Source of the DNA: Anaerolineales bacterium
GTDB taxonomy: Bacteria > Chloroflexota > Anaerolineae > Anaerolineales > Villigracilaceae
NCBI GenBank assembly: GCA_030583925.1
Contig: CP129482.1
Location: forward strand, 124,001 to 188,000
Length of the DNA stretch: 64,000 nucleotides
Direction: 5' to 3'
Position numbers and translations under genes: made by a program. The notes under the pieces were generated by a model. The model worked only from the letters and a program-made list of their open reading frames with translations, was not told the DNA's origin and did not search any database. Shown in pieces: positions 32,666 through 42,351 of this stretch. Positions within the stretch are counted from its first letter, which is position 1, and every line of letters starts with the position of its first letter.

Positions 32666-33700
32666 TTACCAACTCAAATCCTTTTCATACTTCCACTTCA
32701 CCAACATCTCACCCGCGACTTCTTTGAACACGGACTTATCGCGAGCGGAGAACAATCTCTGCCAATTGCCAGCCTGTCCCTTCGGGAGGAAGGATGCGAT
32801 TCCTTCGTCCCTTTTTGCCTGCCACTCCTCATCGGGGTTGGACGCCATCTCGGTTTTGATTCTTTTCTCCAACGCCTTGTTGACCGTCTTCACGCCGAGA
32901 AATTTCCACAAGCGGGACATTTCTTTGAAAGAGTCTTTCAGCAAATCTTCATAACGGATTGCAAAATAATTTTTGCCGTAAAGTTTTTTCGCTTCTTCGT
33001 CGGTTTCTTGGAGGTTTGCCACCCAGCCCTTTGCCACGCGGCGGATGAACGCCTCGGTGAAGATCGAACGGCGACCGTCGCTGAAGGAGGGCGAATCAGA
33101 CCGAAGGTCCACAATGATGCGTTTGTCCTCCGCTGATAAAAATTTGGAGTCCTCCACAAAATTCCGAAAGCGTTCCGAGATCAACACGTCGCGTCCATCG
33201 CGGACGATGTAGACGAGTTTGGCGTCGGGGTAAAGCGCGTGCATGTCGCGCACAGCTCCGCCGTGAATCGTGGACGAGGGACTCTTATCGCCGACGATAC
33301 GCTTGCCTTCTCGCGCCGCGTCGCGTTCCATGATGAGATCGGCGGCGGCGCGCAGGACGAGCGGCGAGAGGTCGCGTCCGTGATTCCAGCGGTTGGATTT
33401 GCGCGTGAGCCATTCTTCGATCTCCGCCGAATCGACCAGCGATTTCAATAACGGCTTGCGCGTGAAGAAGTGCGCCTGATAGTTGCAATGCACGTCGGGA
33501 TGCAAGCGCGCCAGCCGCATGAGCAGTGTGGTGCCAGAGCGCGCATGACCGAGAATGAAAAATTTTTCGCGCGGGAAGAATTGCTTGATCTCTGCAACTT
33601 CTTCTTTTGTGATCGCAGGAATCGGATTGCGATTCTTCTTTTGCGGTTCGCCTTTGAGCAGGATGCGGGCGGCAGTTTTAATTCGCCTAATACTTTCCAT
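32666..33700 (-). CDS. PAPS-dependent sulfotransferase 2
   Basis: This 344-residue protein has the 5'-phosphosulfate loop FILGHARSGTTLLMRL near residues 46-61, DKSPSSTIHGGAV near 138, and the 3'-phosphate motif LVYIVRDGRDVLIS near 162-175. The ending SVFKEVAGEMLVKW parallels the SLFKEVGGDLVVRL ending of the other sulfotransferase. The two share the C-terminal motif but have different middle parts, so they probably sulfate different acceptors. It is at the upstream edge of the glycan locus, next to folK. Confidence 0.83.
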   Translation of the reverse strand: MESIRRIKTAARILLKGEPQKKNRNPIPAITKEEVAEIKQFFPREKFFILGHARSGTTLLMRLARLHPDVHCNYQAHFFTRKPLLKSLVDSAEIEEWLTRKSNRWNHGRDLSPLVLRAAADLIMERDAAREGKRIVGDKSPSSTIHGGAVRDMHALYPDAKLVYIVRDGRDVLISERFRNFVEDSKFLSAEDKRIIVDLRSDSPSFSDGRRSIFTEAFIRRVAKGWVANLQETDEEAKKLYGKNYFAIRYEDLLKDSFKEMSRLWKFLGVKTVNKALEKRIKTEMASNPDEEWQAKRDEGIASFLPKGQAGNWQRLFSARDKSVFKEVAGEMLVKWKYEKDLSW

Positions 33701-33711
33701 TCACTCCCAAC

Positions 33712-34194
33712 CTATTCGAGCTTCCGAATCCCGCTCACATCGGCGAACAACGCCAACTCACGGATGGACTTCTTCTTCACGGGATGCACAAAATCGCTGG
33801 CGATGTCCATCAACGGGACAAGGACGAAGCCGCGCTCGTGCAGGTGCGGATGTGGAATCGTCAGCGCGGGCGAATACAACACGAGATCATCGTAAAATAA
33901 AATGTCAATATCGATCAGGCGTGGACCGTTTTGAAACGACTCTTTTCTGCCCAATGCCACTTCCAACCGTTTGAGATGCTTGATGAGTTGTTCGGGCTTG
34001 AGGTACGTTTCGACGCGCACAGCCTGATTGAGAAATTTTTCCTGATCCTCGAATCCCCACGGCGGAGTCTCATACACAGCCGATCTCGCTTTCACTTCCA
34101 TTTGCGGCGAAAGCGCGGCGATCGCCTCTTTCAAATTTTGGGCGCGGTTGCCAATGTTCGAACCCAACGCCAGATAAACCACATGTTCTTCCAT
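33712..34194 (-). CDS. folK: 6-hydroxymethyl-7,8-dihydropterin pyrophosphokinase
   Basis: This 160-residue cytoplasmic protein transfers pyrophosphate from ATP to hydroxymethyldihydropterin in folate synthesis. It has YLALGSNIGNRAQNL at the start, YETPPWGFEDQEKFLNQAV, LKRLEVALGRK, and the HPPK signature RLIDIDILFYDD followed by LTIPHPHLHERGFVLVPL. The length matches the family. No folB or folP gene is adjacent. Confidence 0.93.
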   Translation of the reverse strand: MEEHVVYLALGSNIGNRAQNLKEAIAALSPQMEVKARSAVYETPPWGFEDQEKFLNQAVRVETYLKPEQLIKHLKRLEVALGRKESFQNGPRLIDIDILFYDDLVLYSPALTIPHPHLHERGFVLVPLMDIASDFVHPVKKKSIRELALFADVSGIRKLE

Positions 34195-34201
34195 GAATCA
34201 C

Positions 34202-35047
34202 CTATATCGCATGTTCGTCGTAATGCCCGACCACATCGTCGTTGAGCCAGCCTTCGATGTCGTAATTTTGAAACGCGTCGGCGGGCAGGCTCGCCGTCAA
34301 CTCGTACATCACCGTCCGCACTCTTTCGTAATGTTTGAATAACTCATCGTCCGACCACGTTGCATATTTTTTCGTCAACTCAAGATTGAACGCGTCAGTG
34401 TCGCGGCTTTCCCACGTGAAGCCTGGCTTTTCGACGATTCCCGAAATGATGTGCGCGCCCTCCTCCCACCAACCGATGACATGCGCCACCAGATCATGGA
34501 ACGACTCGAATCCCTGCTTCGTCAAAAATTCCTTTTGTTTTTCCTCGCCGAGATTGTTGAACTCCTCGACGTACTCCGCCCATTCGTTCTTCAACAAATC
34601 CATTGCAAGGAAGCGACTCAACACGACGAGATGCTCGCGCGCGTGGTGGATGAATATCCCGTCCGCCCACGCGCGGACGCGTCGATTCTCGAACGCCGCT
34701 TCATTCACCGACTGGATGTCTGCTTCGGCTTTCTTACGCGTTTTCTCAACGTGAGCCAGGAACTTGTCCTCATCCCACGATTTGTATTTTGCCACCGCCT
34801 CGGCGTTGAACGCGTCGAAATCATATTTCTTCCGTTCGAACTCGCGTCCCTCCGCAATCGCAAGGATGATCGGCATCCCCTCCTCCCACCACGCAAGTAT
34901 GTGCGCCAGCATATCGCGGAACGACTCGAACCCGATCTTCTTGAGGCGCTTCTCCCGCTCCGTTTTCGGCAGGCGGTTAAAGCGTTCCACGTACGTTCCC
35001 CATTCGTGGTTGATGTAATCCAGCGTGCGTTGTTTGGTGATTGGCAT
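34202..35047 (-). CDS. Tandem ClbS/DfsB-family four-helix protein
   Basis: This 281-residue protein has two copies of a DinB-like four-helix unit. The first is at about residues 1-145 (IGFESFRDMLAHILAWWEEG, KYDFDAFNAEAVAKYKSW, HHAREH). The second is at about 150-281 (QGFESFHDLVAHVIGWWEEG, DTDAFNLELTKKYATW, GHYDEH). The repeated FESF-x-D-x-(L/V)-AH and WWEEG show internal duplication. ClbS, the best known member, protects against colibactin; most others have no known substrate. It follows the RM genes on the minus strand and precedes folK by a few bases. Confidence 0.78.
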   Translation of the reverse strand: MPITKQRTLDYINHEWGTYVERFNRLPKTEREKRLKKIGFESFRDMLAHILAWWEEGMPIILAIAEGREFERKKYDFDAFNAEAVAKYKSWDEDKFLAHVEKTRKKAEADIQSVNEAAFENRRVRAWADGIFIHHAREHLVVLSRFLAMDLLKNEWAEYVEEFNNLGEEKQKEFLTKQGFESFHDLVAHVIGWWEEGAHIISGIVEKPGFTWESRDTDAFNLELTKKYATWSDDELFKHYERVRTVMYELTASLPADAFQNYDIEGWLNDDVVGHYDEHAI

Positions 35048-35055
35048 ATTATTTC

Positions 35056-35829
35056 CTACGCTTTACGTTTCTTTTGTGCGGTTTTTCGAGGCTTCTTCTC
35101 TTTTTTACCCGAGTTTAGACGAACTAATTTTTCCCAGTCAATTCTTCCCTCCACACAAAACTCGTTCGTGAACTCCAGCGTGAATAGATTCAGTACCCGC
35201 GCATATTCGACAAGAAACTGTTCGGTTCGTTCTTTGGCTTGATAGCCCAGAGGCTCGACAATATCAACGAAAAGTCGATCGTTGGCGGAAATGAGTTCCC
35301 AAAATTCCTGACCGCAAATTTTCAGGTAATCGCCTTTATCGGGTTTCGCAACTCGCCCATAACAACATCCATTAATGGCTTGAACGTTCAATTGGCTATT
35401 CCCCATTCGCAAAATCCTTTTTGCCTGTCTGAAATTTTCAGCCAATCGTTTTATTTGACTGCTGTTACCCCAATTCGGTCCCGACTTTACAGAAACAATA
35501 TAAAGCACGCTGTCTCGGGTAAATTCTAAGTCAATGCCCTCCGCCGCTGATTTTCTTCCGCGATATACCATTCCGCAAACAAAAATGGCGAGCCGTTCCA
35601 GGAAATTGCCGAAAATCGTTTCTTCCTGCGAAGATAAATGCGCGTCAAGCAAAAGTTTGACCAGATCGTGCGCGTCATTGATGTTTTTGGCTTTAAAAAG
35701 GTAAGGATTCTTATTCTTCAAAACTTCCACTAACTTCAACGTTTGAAGACTCGCATCCCGTCTTTCGTGAAATTCGCCGATATTGTTTTCGATGAATCGA
35801 ACAACTTCATTTAGGTTTAGTGGCGGCAT
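35056..35829 (-). CDS. PmeII-like type II restriction endonuclease
   Basis: This 257-residue protein resembles PmeII-type restriction enzymes: the start LNEVVRFIENNIGEFHERRD, LKNKNPYLFKAKNINDAHDLV, LLDAHLSSQEETIFGNFLE, and the catalytic-type segment GIDLEFTRDSVLYIVSVKSGPNWGN. The last fits a PD-(D/E)XK core with SVKSG as the E-x-K-like part. A lysine-rich C-terminal tail follows. It overlaps the methyltransferase gene by 23 bases and is translated after it, the usual arrangement that protects DNA first. The recognition site is not deducible here. Confidence 0.82.
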   Translation of the reverse strand: MPPLNLNEVVRFIENNIGEFHERRDASLQTLKLVEVLKNKNPYLFKAKNINDAHDLVKLLLDAHLSSQEETIFGNFLERLAIFVCGMVYRGRKSAAEGIDLEFTRDSVLYIVSVKSGPNWGNSSQIKRLAENFRQAKRILRMGNSQLNVQAINGCCYGRVAKPDKGDYLKICGQEFWELISANDRLFVDIVEPLGYQAKERTEQFLVEYARVLNLFTLEFTNEFCVEGRIDWEKLVRLNSGKKEKKPRKTAQKKRKA

Positions 35830-36688
35830 ATTTTGCCTTCGCTTCCATCAAAGCCAATTGAGCCGGGCGCAATTCCGTTGCCGGGCGAATTGTTTTCTGT
35901 GCTAGGTTGTAATATTCGGGCAATATTTCGATACCGATTGCATTTCGTTCCATTCGTTGAGCGACAGAAACCGACGTGCCCGAACCCATAAACGGATCCA
36001 AAACCCAATCGCCTTTTTTAGTAAACAATTTGATGAACCATTCGGGCAAATCTTCGGGAAAGACCGCGCTGTGATTTCGATTTTTCGTCTCGGTCGCCAT
36101 GTGTAAAACGTTCGTCGGGTAGGCTTTTTCACGTCCGATCCAATTGGCGATTCGTTTTCCAAAACCGCTTCCAACGCGGGATGGATCACGGACTTTATCG
36201 GTTTCACTGAGGTTTTTCAATCGCCGCGTCGCCCACTCTCCCATTGGAACCATGACCTCTTTCTGATACATGTGAAATTTCTTGGTTTTGTTGAATTGCA
36301 GCAATCGCTCCCAGGAATCTCGAAACCGATTGGGCCATTTTCCGGGGTAGGAATTTTTCTTGTGCCAGATGAACTCCTCCGTCCACAACCAACCTTGTTT
36401 TCGCATTTCCAAAATCAATTCGATCACGTAGGTGTGGCGTTCGCCGCTCACGACCTTCTCTTTGATATTCAAAATAAACGTTCCTGTCGGCTTTAAAACA
36501 CGCAATAACTCTTCCGAAATGGGAAGAAACCACTTTACATATTTTTCTGGCGACACCCCTCCATACGTGTTTGTTCGACTGTCGGCGTACGGAGGCGAAG
36601 TGACGATCAGATCAACAGAATCGGTCTTGATTTCCTTGAGTTTCTCGCGGCAATCGCCTAGCAACAGGCGCGCTTCTATCTTAGGCAT
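35807..36688 (-). CDS. Type II DNA methyltransferase, beta class (N4-C or N6-A)
   Basis: This 293-residue protein has catalytic motif IV TSPPY at residues 30-34 and the SAM-binding motif I near residue 230 (VLDPFMGSGTSVSVA). That order marks the beta class. GVSPEKYVKWFLPISEELLRVLKPTG lies between. TSPPY suits N4-cytosine or N6-adenine methylation. ATG 36688 is preferred over TTG 36694. It should modify the site cut by the overlapping endonuclease. Confidence 0.9.
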   Translation of the reverse strand: MPKIEARLLLGDCREKLKEIKTDSVDLIVTSPPYADSRTNTYGGVSPEKYVKWFLPISEELLRVLKPTGTFILNIKEKVVSGERHTYVIELILEMRKQGWLWTEEFIWHKKNSYPGKWPNRFRDSWERLLQFNKTKKFHMYQKEVMVPMGEWATRRLKNLSETDKVRDPSRVGSGFGKRIANWIGREKAYPTNVLHMATETKNRNHSAVFPEDLPEWFIKLFTKKGDWVLDPFMGSGTSVSVAQRMERNAIGIEILPEYYNLAQKTIRPATELRPAQLALMEAKAKYAATKPK

Positions 36689-36796
36689 GATCAAACCTCG
36701 AAGGCATCACTTTCCAATCATTCATTTTTTCTTTGTTCGTCAGCATAGCCTCCGATTATACCTTTTGCCCATTGAATGTTCAGGGCGCGCTGAATT

Positions 36797-37840
36797 TTAC
36801 CGATCGGCGTTCGCGCAATTCACAAAATCCGCAAACAGACCGTACGCCGTCTCTTCGGGTCCGCCTTGCATGCCCTCGCGCTCCGAAATGATGACCGAAT
36901 AATTGGGCAACACGTCCGTCGTGAACGTCAATCCCGAAGACGAGCCCATCATGCCGTACAACGGCGAAGACGACTCAACCAACTCAGGCGTGACGCGCGC
37001 TTGAATCTGATTCCCAATCCGTTCAGCGGATGCGACCAACTTCCACCGCTTCTTCTCCCCTTTCGCCTGATTCACCATCGCAGGCGTGATCTCCCGTATG
37101 CCTTTCCGCTCCACATCCTGCGGCTTGAGCGGAGCGTCCATCAACACCGTCGCCAGCGCGGACACTTTGATCGCCGCGTCCCAGCCGTCCACATCGCCCG
37201 AGGGATCCGTCTCTGCGATGCCGATGCTCTGACAATATTTCACCGCGTCGTCGAACGACTCGCCGTCCTCCATTCGTGAAAGGATCAAATTCGTCGTCGC
37301 GTTGATGATTCCTTTAAATGAAACCAACTCCGCTAGCGGCATGGCTTCACGGAACGTGGAAAAGAGGGGCGAGCCTCCCAACACCGTTGACTCAAACCGA
37401 AATTTTCTCCCCTTTGACTTTGCCAGCGCGGTCAATTCACGATACGCGTGCACGACCGTCCCTTTGTTGGCGGTGATGGCGTGCATCCCCGCGTTTAGCG
37501 CGGCTTTCACATGGTCAATGGCGGGTTGACCCGATTCGTAGTTGACGGGCGAGTTCTCGAACATGACGGAGGCGGAGGAGTGTTGAATGACATCCAGAGA
37601 ATTAGAGATTAGAGAATTAGAGATTGGGGCAATGGATTGTTTACTCTCGACGAGTTCGAGGGCTTTGATTACGTCAAGTCCGTTTGGGTTCACCGCAAAG
37701 CCGTGACTTCCCGTTGCGATTCCCGTGACCGAATAGGTGATGCCATATTTTGATTCCAACGCATCGCGTTTGCGTTCGAGCAATCGAACCAGCGAACGCG
37801 CAACGTTTCCGAAGCCGATAAAGCAGAGGTTGTGATTCAT
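36797..37840 (-). CDS. hom: Homoserine dehydrogenase
   Basis: This 347-residue enzyme reduces aspartate semialdehyde to homoserine on the threonine/methionine route. The NAD(P) motif is LCFIGFGNVARSLVRLL. Next come ALNAGMHAITANKGTVV and the homoserine dehydrogenase signature AETDPSGDVDGWDAAIKVSALA (catalytic Lys and Asp). No C-terminal ACT domain is present, so feedback inhibition by threonine through ACT is unlikely. Length fits the short form of the family. It is transcribed with SCO1664/DUF3090-type genes upstream on the same strand. Confidence 0.9.
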   Translation of the reverse strand: MNHNLCFIGFGNVARSLVRLLERKRDALESKYGITYSVTGIATGSHGFAVNPNGLDVIKALELVESKQSIAPISNSLISNSLDVIQHSSASVMFENSPVNYESGQPAIDHVKAALNAGMHAITANKGTVVHAYRELTALAKSKGRKFRFESTVLGGSPLFSTFREAMPLAELVSFKGIINATTNLILSRMEDGESFDDAVKYCQSIGIAETDPSGDVDGWDAAIKVSALATVLMDAPLKPQDVERKGIREITPAMVNQAKGEKKRWKLVASAERIGNQIQARVTPELVESSSPLYGMMGSSSGLTFTTDVLPNYSVIISEREGMQGGPEETAYGLFADFVNCANADR

Positions 37841-37862
37841 GATGTCTCTCCTGTTGATGAAT

Positions 37863-37906
37863 TACGCAATACGAAGTACGCAGTACTGCCTACTTCGTAT
37901 TGCGTA
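37863..37906. repeat. 16-bp perfect inverted repeat between hom and SCO1664-like gene
   Basis: TACGCAATACGAAGTA (37863-37878) is inverted at 37891-37906 with a 12-base loop, and TACGAAGTACG-like submotifs repeat after it. It may be a terminator or an intergenic palindromic repeat. Confidence 0.6.
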
Positions 37907-37954
37907 CTTCGTACAAACGTGTCTACCTGTTTACGTGTTTCCTTGTTTCCGCCA

Positions 37955-38659
37955 TTACAGCGGCGGCCACGGCATGGCGCGGCGGTCGCGGGGTTGGCGG
38001 GGGAAGATTTCCATTTTGAGAATCGAGTCGGCGCGGGCGCAGAGGGCGGAGATTTCGCGCGGGCTGAGATAAGGCTGAAGGTCTGCGAGCAGGCTGGAGG
38101 GAAGAGAGAGGCGGGTCTTCAAGTCGTCCGAAATTTGTTGTCCACCGAAATCCCACAACACGGTGCGGAGTTTGTCATCTTCGTGAAAACAGATGCCATG
38201 ATCGATGGCAAAAAGTTTGTGAGTTTCATTTTCAAAAAAGACATGACCGCCTTTGCGATCGGCGTTGTTGACGAGCAGATCAAAAAGCGCGACGGGTTTG
38301 AGGAGTTGCTTGTCATCGTCGGAAAAATTGAAGTAATGATATTCGGGATCGTACTCGATGAATTGCTGGATCGAACCCGCGCCGTAGGGACCGTCGTCGC
38401 GCAAAGTTGTGAACGGGACAAAATGAAAACCGAGCGCCTCGCTGACGAGATACGCCGCGACCTCGCGCTGGGCAAGCGAGTTTTCGGGAAAATCCCACAG
38501 CGGTTGTTCGCCTTTGCTCGGCTTGTACACGGCGGGATAGGTTTTGCCTTCGTGCGTGACTTCAACGAGGAACGTGTAATTCGAGCCAAGCATAAACTGA
38601 CCTTTGAGTTCAAGGTCGCCGTGTTGAAAAACTTTTTGAAGAGGGGATGAATCCATCAT
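37955..38659 (-). CDS. SCO1664-family protein (phosphatidylinositol-kinase-like fold)
   Basis: This 234-residue protein starts at ATG 38659, or 38656. A TTG at 38713 would add residues encoded by a hairpin. Motifs include SNYTFLVEVTHEGKTYPAVYKPSKGE (kinase-like ATP-site Lys), DLLVNNADRKGGHVF (catalytic-loop-like Asp and Asn) and LFAIDHGICFHED (metal-binding Asp). These are the marks of the SCO1664 group in the PI3/4-kinase-like superfamily. In actinobacteria SCO1664-type genes stand next to DUF3090 genes, as here. The substrate is not known. Confidence 0.82.
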   Translation of the reverse strand: MMDSSPLQKVFQHGDLELKGQFMLGSNYTFLVEVTHEGKTYPAVYKPSKGEQPLWDFPENSLAQREVAAYLVSEALGFHFVPFTTLRDDGPYGAGSIQQFIEYDPEYHYFNFSDDDKQLLKPVALFDLLVNNADRKGGHVFFENETHKLFAIDHGICFHEDDKLRTVLWDFGGQQISDDLKTRLSLPSSLLADLQPYLSPREISALCARADSILKMEIFPRQPRDRRAMPWPPL

Positions 38660-38668
38660 TGTTTGCAG

Positions 38669-38699
38669 GTTGACAGGTTTGAATGTTGAACCTGTCAAC
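38669..38699. repeat. Hairpin just upstream of the SCO1664-like start
   Basis: GTTGACAGGTT (38669-38679) pairs perfectly with AACCTGTCAAC (38689-38699). It argues for the ATG downstream of it as the true start of the gene at 37955-38659. Confidence 0.6.
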
Positions 38700-38716
38700 T
38701 TGTAAACCTTCAACCG

Positions 38717-39244
38717 TTAATGCACGTGCCCGTTCTTCTTCGGGCAGAAATGTCCCTCGGGTTCTTCGGGTTGACCGCACTGCGGGCAGATGGGACGTCC
38801 GCGCGAAACGACTTCCATGCCCCAGCGCGCCAGCATCCGCACTTGTGTGCGCGTCGCCCAAAAGCGAATCACCGCCGCCTGTTCAGGGTCGTCTTCTTCG
38901 GTGAGGATTTCCTTTGCGAATAAAACGATGAGGTCGCGATCTTTGTCGTAGCCGAGACCAACCTCGCCGACGCGGAAGAGCGGGTCCACGGGCGGGTTGA
39001 TGCGCATCACTTCTTCGATGTAATCGCCCGAGGCTTCAGCAAGATTCGGATTCTGTTGGTTGATCTGCGCGAGGAATTGCTCCACGCCGATGGCGAGCGA
39101 GTGCAACTGCGCTTTCTCAATGATGATCGTGATCGTGCGCTGGTCTTGATAGGCTTGGAGGTAAAAAACCCGCTGACCTGGTTTACCGATCGCGTCAGCG
39201 GTGATGTGATCGCACGGGTCAACGTCTATTTCAAATCGGGGCAT
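38717..39244 (-). CDS. DUF3090-family protein with C-terminal zinc ribbon
   Basis: This 175-residue protein has RFEIDVDPCDHITADAIG and GQRVFYLQAYQDQRTITIIIEK, then ALHSLAIGVEQFL-like helices and RVGEVGLGYDKDRDLIVLFA. It ends in a CPQCGQ...HFCPKK zinc ribbon. It is the standard partner of SCO1664-type proteins. The partners are often annotated as a conserved pair of unknown role. The zinc ribbon suggests nucleic acid or protein binding. Confidence 0.85.
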   Translation of the reverse strand: MPRFEIDVDPCDHITADAIGKPGQRVFYLQAYQDQRTITIIIEKAQLHSLAIGVEQFLAQINQQNPNLAEASGDYIEEVMRINPPVDPLFRVGEVGLGYDKDRDLIVLFAKEILTEEDDPEQAAVIRFWATRTQVRMLARWGMEVVSRGRPICPQCGQPEEPEGHFCPKKNGHVH

Positions 39245-39273
39245 GAGGCGAGTATACCATTGTCAAATGCGCA

Positions 39274-39333
39274 GCCACAGAGAACACAGAGACTCTGAGA
39301 AAAAAACTCAAAGAACTCTGTGGTCTCTGTGGC
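39274..39333. repeat. CCACAGAG...CTCTGTGG palindromic repeat
   Basis: The ends CCACAGAG and CTCTGTGG enclose inner GACTCTGAG and AACTCAAAGAACTC segments. Related CACAGAG/CTCTGTGG repeats appear around 43290, 43445 and 50382-50447. They look like a dispersed intergenic family. Confidence 0.7.
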
Positions 39334-39375
39334 GACGAACGAGTTTATAATTCGCCCATCACCAAAGGAGCCGCC

Positions 39376-41055
<1,680 letters not shown>

Positions 41056-41065
41056 AGAGGAGACA

Positions 41066-42268
41066 ATGAGTAACGGTACCAAAGGGGTGATCGGAATTTT
41101 GACCGGGGGCGGCGACGTGCCGGGGTTGAACCCCGCTATCCGCGCGGTGACTATCCGCGCGCTGCGTGAGGGCTACAAAGTGATCGGTATCCGCCGCGGC
41201 TGGGCAGGCATGGTGGACATCGTCCGCGACCCGCAAGCGGATAACAGCAACAATTTTCAGGTGCTGAGCGAGGATATCGTCAACAAGGCGGGACGGACGG
41301 GCGGCACGTTCCTGCACACGTCGCGGACGAATCCGTCGAAGGTCCGAAAAGACCGCCTGCCTCCGCATTTGCGCGAAAAATATACGGAGGACGTCAACGA
41401 TGTGACCGAGGAAGTGTTGAAGAACATCGGCTTTCTCGAGTTGGATTATTTAATTCCCATCGGCGGCGACGATACGCTCAGTTATGCCGTGCGCATGTAT
41501 AAAGAAGGCGTGAAGATTGTCGCCATTCCCAAAACGATGGACAACGATGTGGCGGGCACTGATTACTGTATCGGGTTCAGCACGTGCGTGACGCGCACCA
41601 TCGAGTTGGCGAACCGCTTACGAACGGTGGCTGGTTCGCACGAACGCCTGCTCGTGCTGGAAGTTTTCGGACGCTACGCAGGGTTTACGGCAATGCTTCC
41701 GACGATGGCGGGCGCGGCGCATCGGTGTGTGATCCCCGAGCACAAGTTCAACATCGAACGTCTCGCCGAAATGTTGATGTACGACCGCAGTTACAACCCG
41801 AGTCATTATTCGGTGGTGCTGGTTTCGGAAGGCGCGACCTTCGAAGGCGGCGAGATGGTCTTCACCGATCGCACGACGGATGAATACGGTCACATGAAGT
41901 TGGGCGGCATCGGCGATATGGTTTCGGCGCAACTGCGCGAGTTGACGGCGCGTCACAACAACGGGCGGATGGTGGACACGGTGAATCAAAAACTCGGCTA
42001 TCTCACCCGCTGTGGCGACCCGGATGCGATTGATTCGATTGTGCCGATGGCGTATGGAAATCTCGCGCTCGATCTGGTGCTCAAGCACATACACGGACGA
42101 CTGGTGGCGCTCAAGCGCGGACGGTACGACAACATCCCAGTGGACATTGTGACCAGCGCAAAGAAAAACGTCAACGTGGAGCGCTTCTACAACGCCGACC
42201 GCCTGCGCCCCAAATTCGAAAGTTTCGAGATGACCCCGCTCTTTATCATGACCAGCGATGCGACTTGA
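41066..42268 (+). CDS. pfkA: 6-phosphofructokinase, PPi-dependent type by signature
   Basis: This 400-residue enzyme phosphorylates fructose 6-phosphate in glycolysis. It has ILTGGGDVPGLNPAIRA at the start and PIGGDDTLSYA at 131-141. Then come IPKTMDNDVAGTD at 154-166 and GFSTCVTRTIELANRL, with GSHERLLVLEVFGRYAGF. Two positions point to pyrophosphate as phosphoryl donor: GGDD instead of GGDG (133-136), and Lys in PKTMDND instead of Gly in ATP enzymes. It lies 10 bases after mcmA1, so the two may share a transcript, and a strong terminator follows. Confidence 0.9.
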   Translation: MSNGTKGVIGILTGGGDVPGLNPAIRAVTIRALREGYKVIGIRRGWAGMVDIVRDPQADNSNNFQVLSEDIVNKAGRTGGTFLHTSRTNPSKVRKDRLPPHLREKYTEDVNDVTEEVLKNIGFLELDYLIPIGGDDTLSYAVRMYKEGVKIVAIPKTMDNDVAGTDYCIGFSTCVTRTIELANRLRTVAGSHERLLVLEVFGRYAGFTAMLPTMAGAAHRCVIPEHKFNIERLAEMLMYDRSYNPSHYSVVLVSEGATFEGGEMVFTDRTTDEYGHMKLGGIGDMVSAQLRELTARHNNGRMVDTVNQKLGYLTRCGDPDAIDSIVPMAYGNLALDLVLKHIHGRLVALKRGRYDNIPVDIVTSAKKNVNVERFYNADRLRPKFESFEMTPLFIMTSDAT

Positions 42269-42290
42269 ACCGAGCGGTTCAGTAAAAATG

Positions 42291-42321
42291 AAGACCTCCG
42301 AGAGATAATCTCGGAGGTCTT
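42291..42321 (+). terminator. Rho-independent terminator after pfkA
   Basis: Arms AAGACCTCCGAGA (42291-42303) and TCTCGGAGGTCTT (42309-42321) are perfect over 13 bases with a 5-base loop. They are followed by TTTG. It sits 22 bases after the pfkA stop. Confidence 0.88.
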
Positions 42322-42351
42322 TTTGTAATGAGCCTCTAACGAAGGAAAGCC

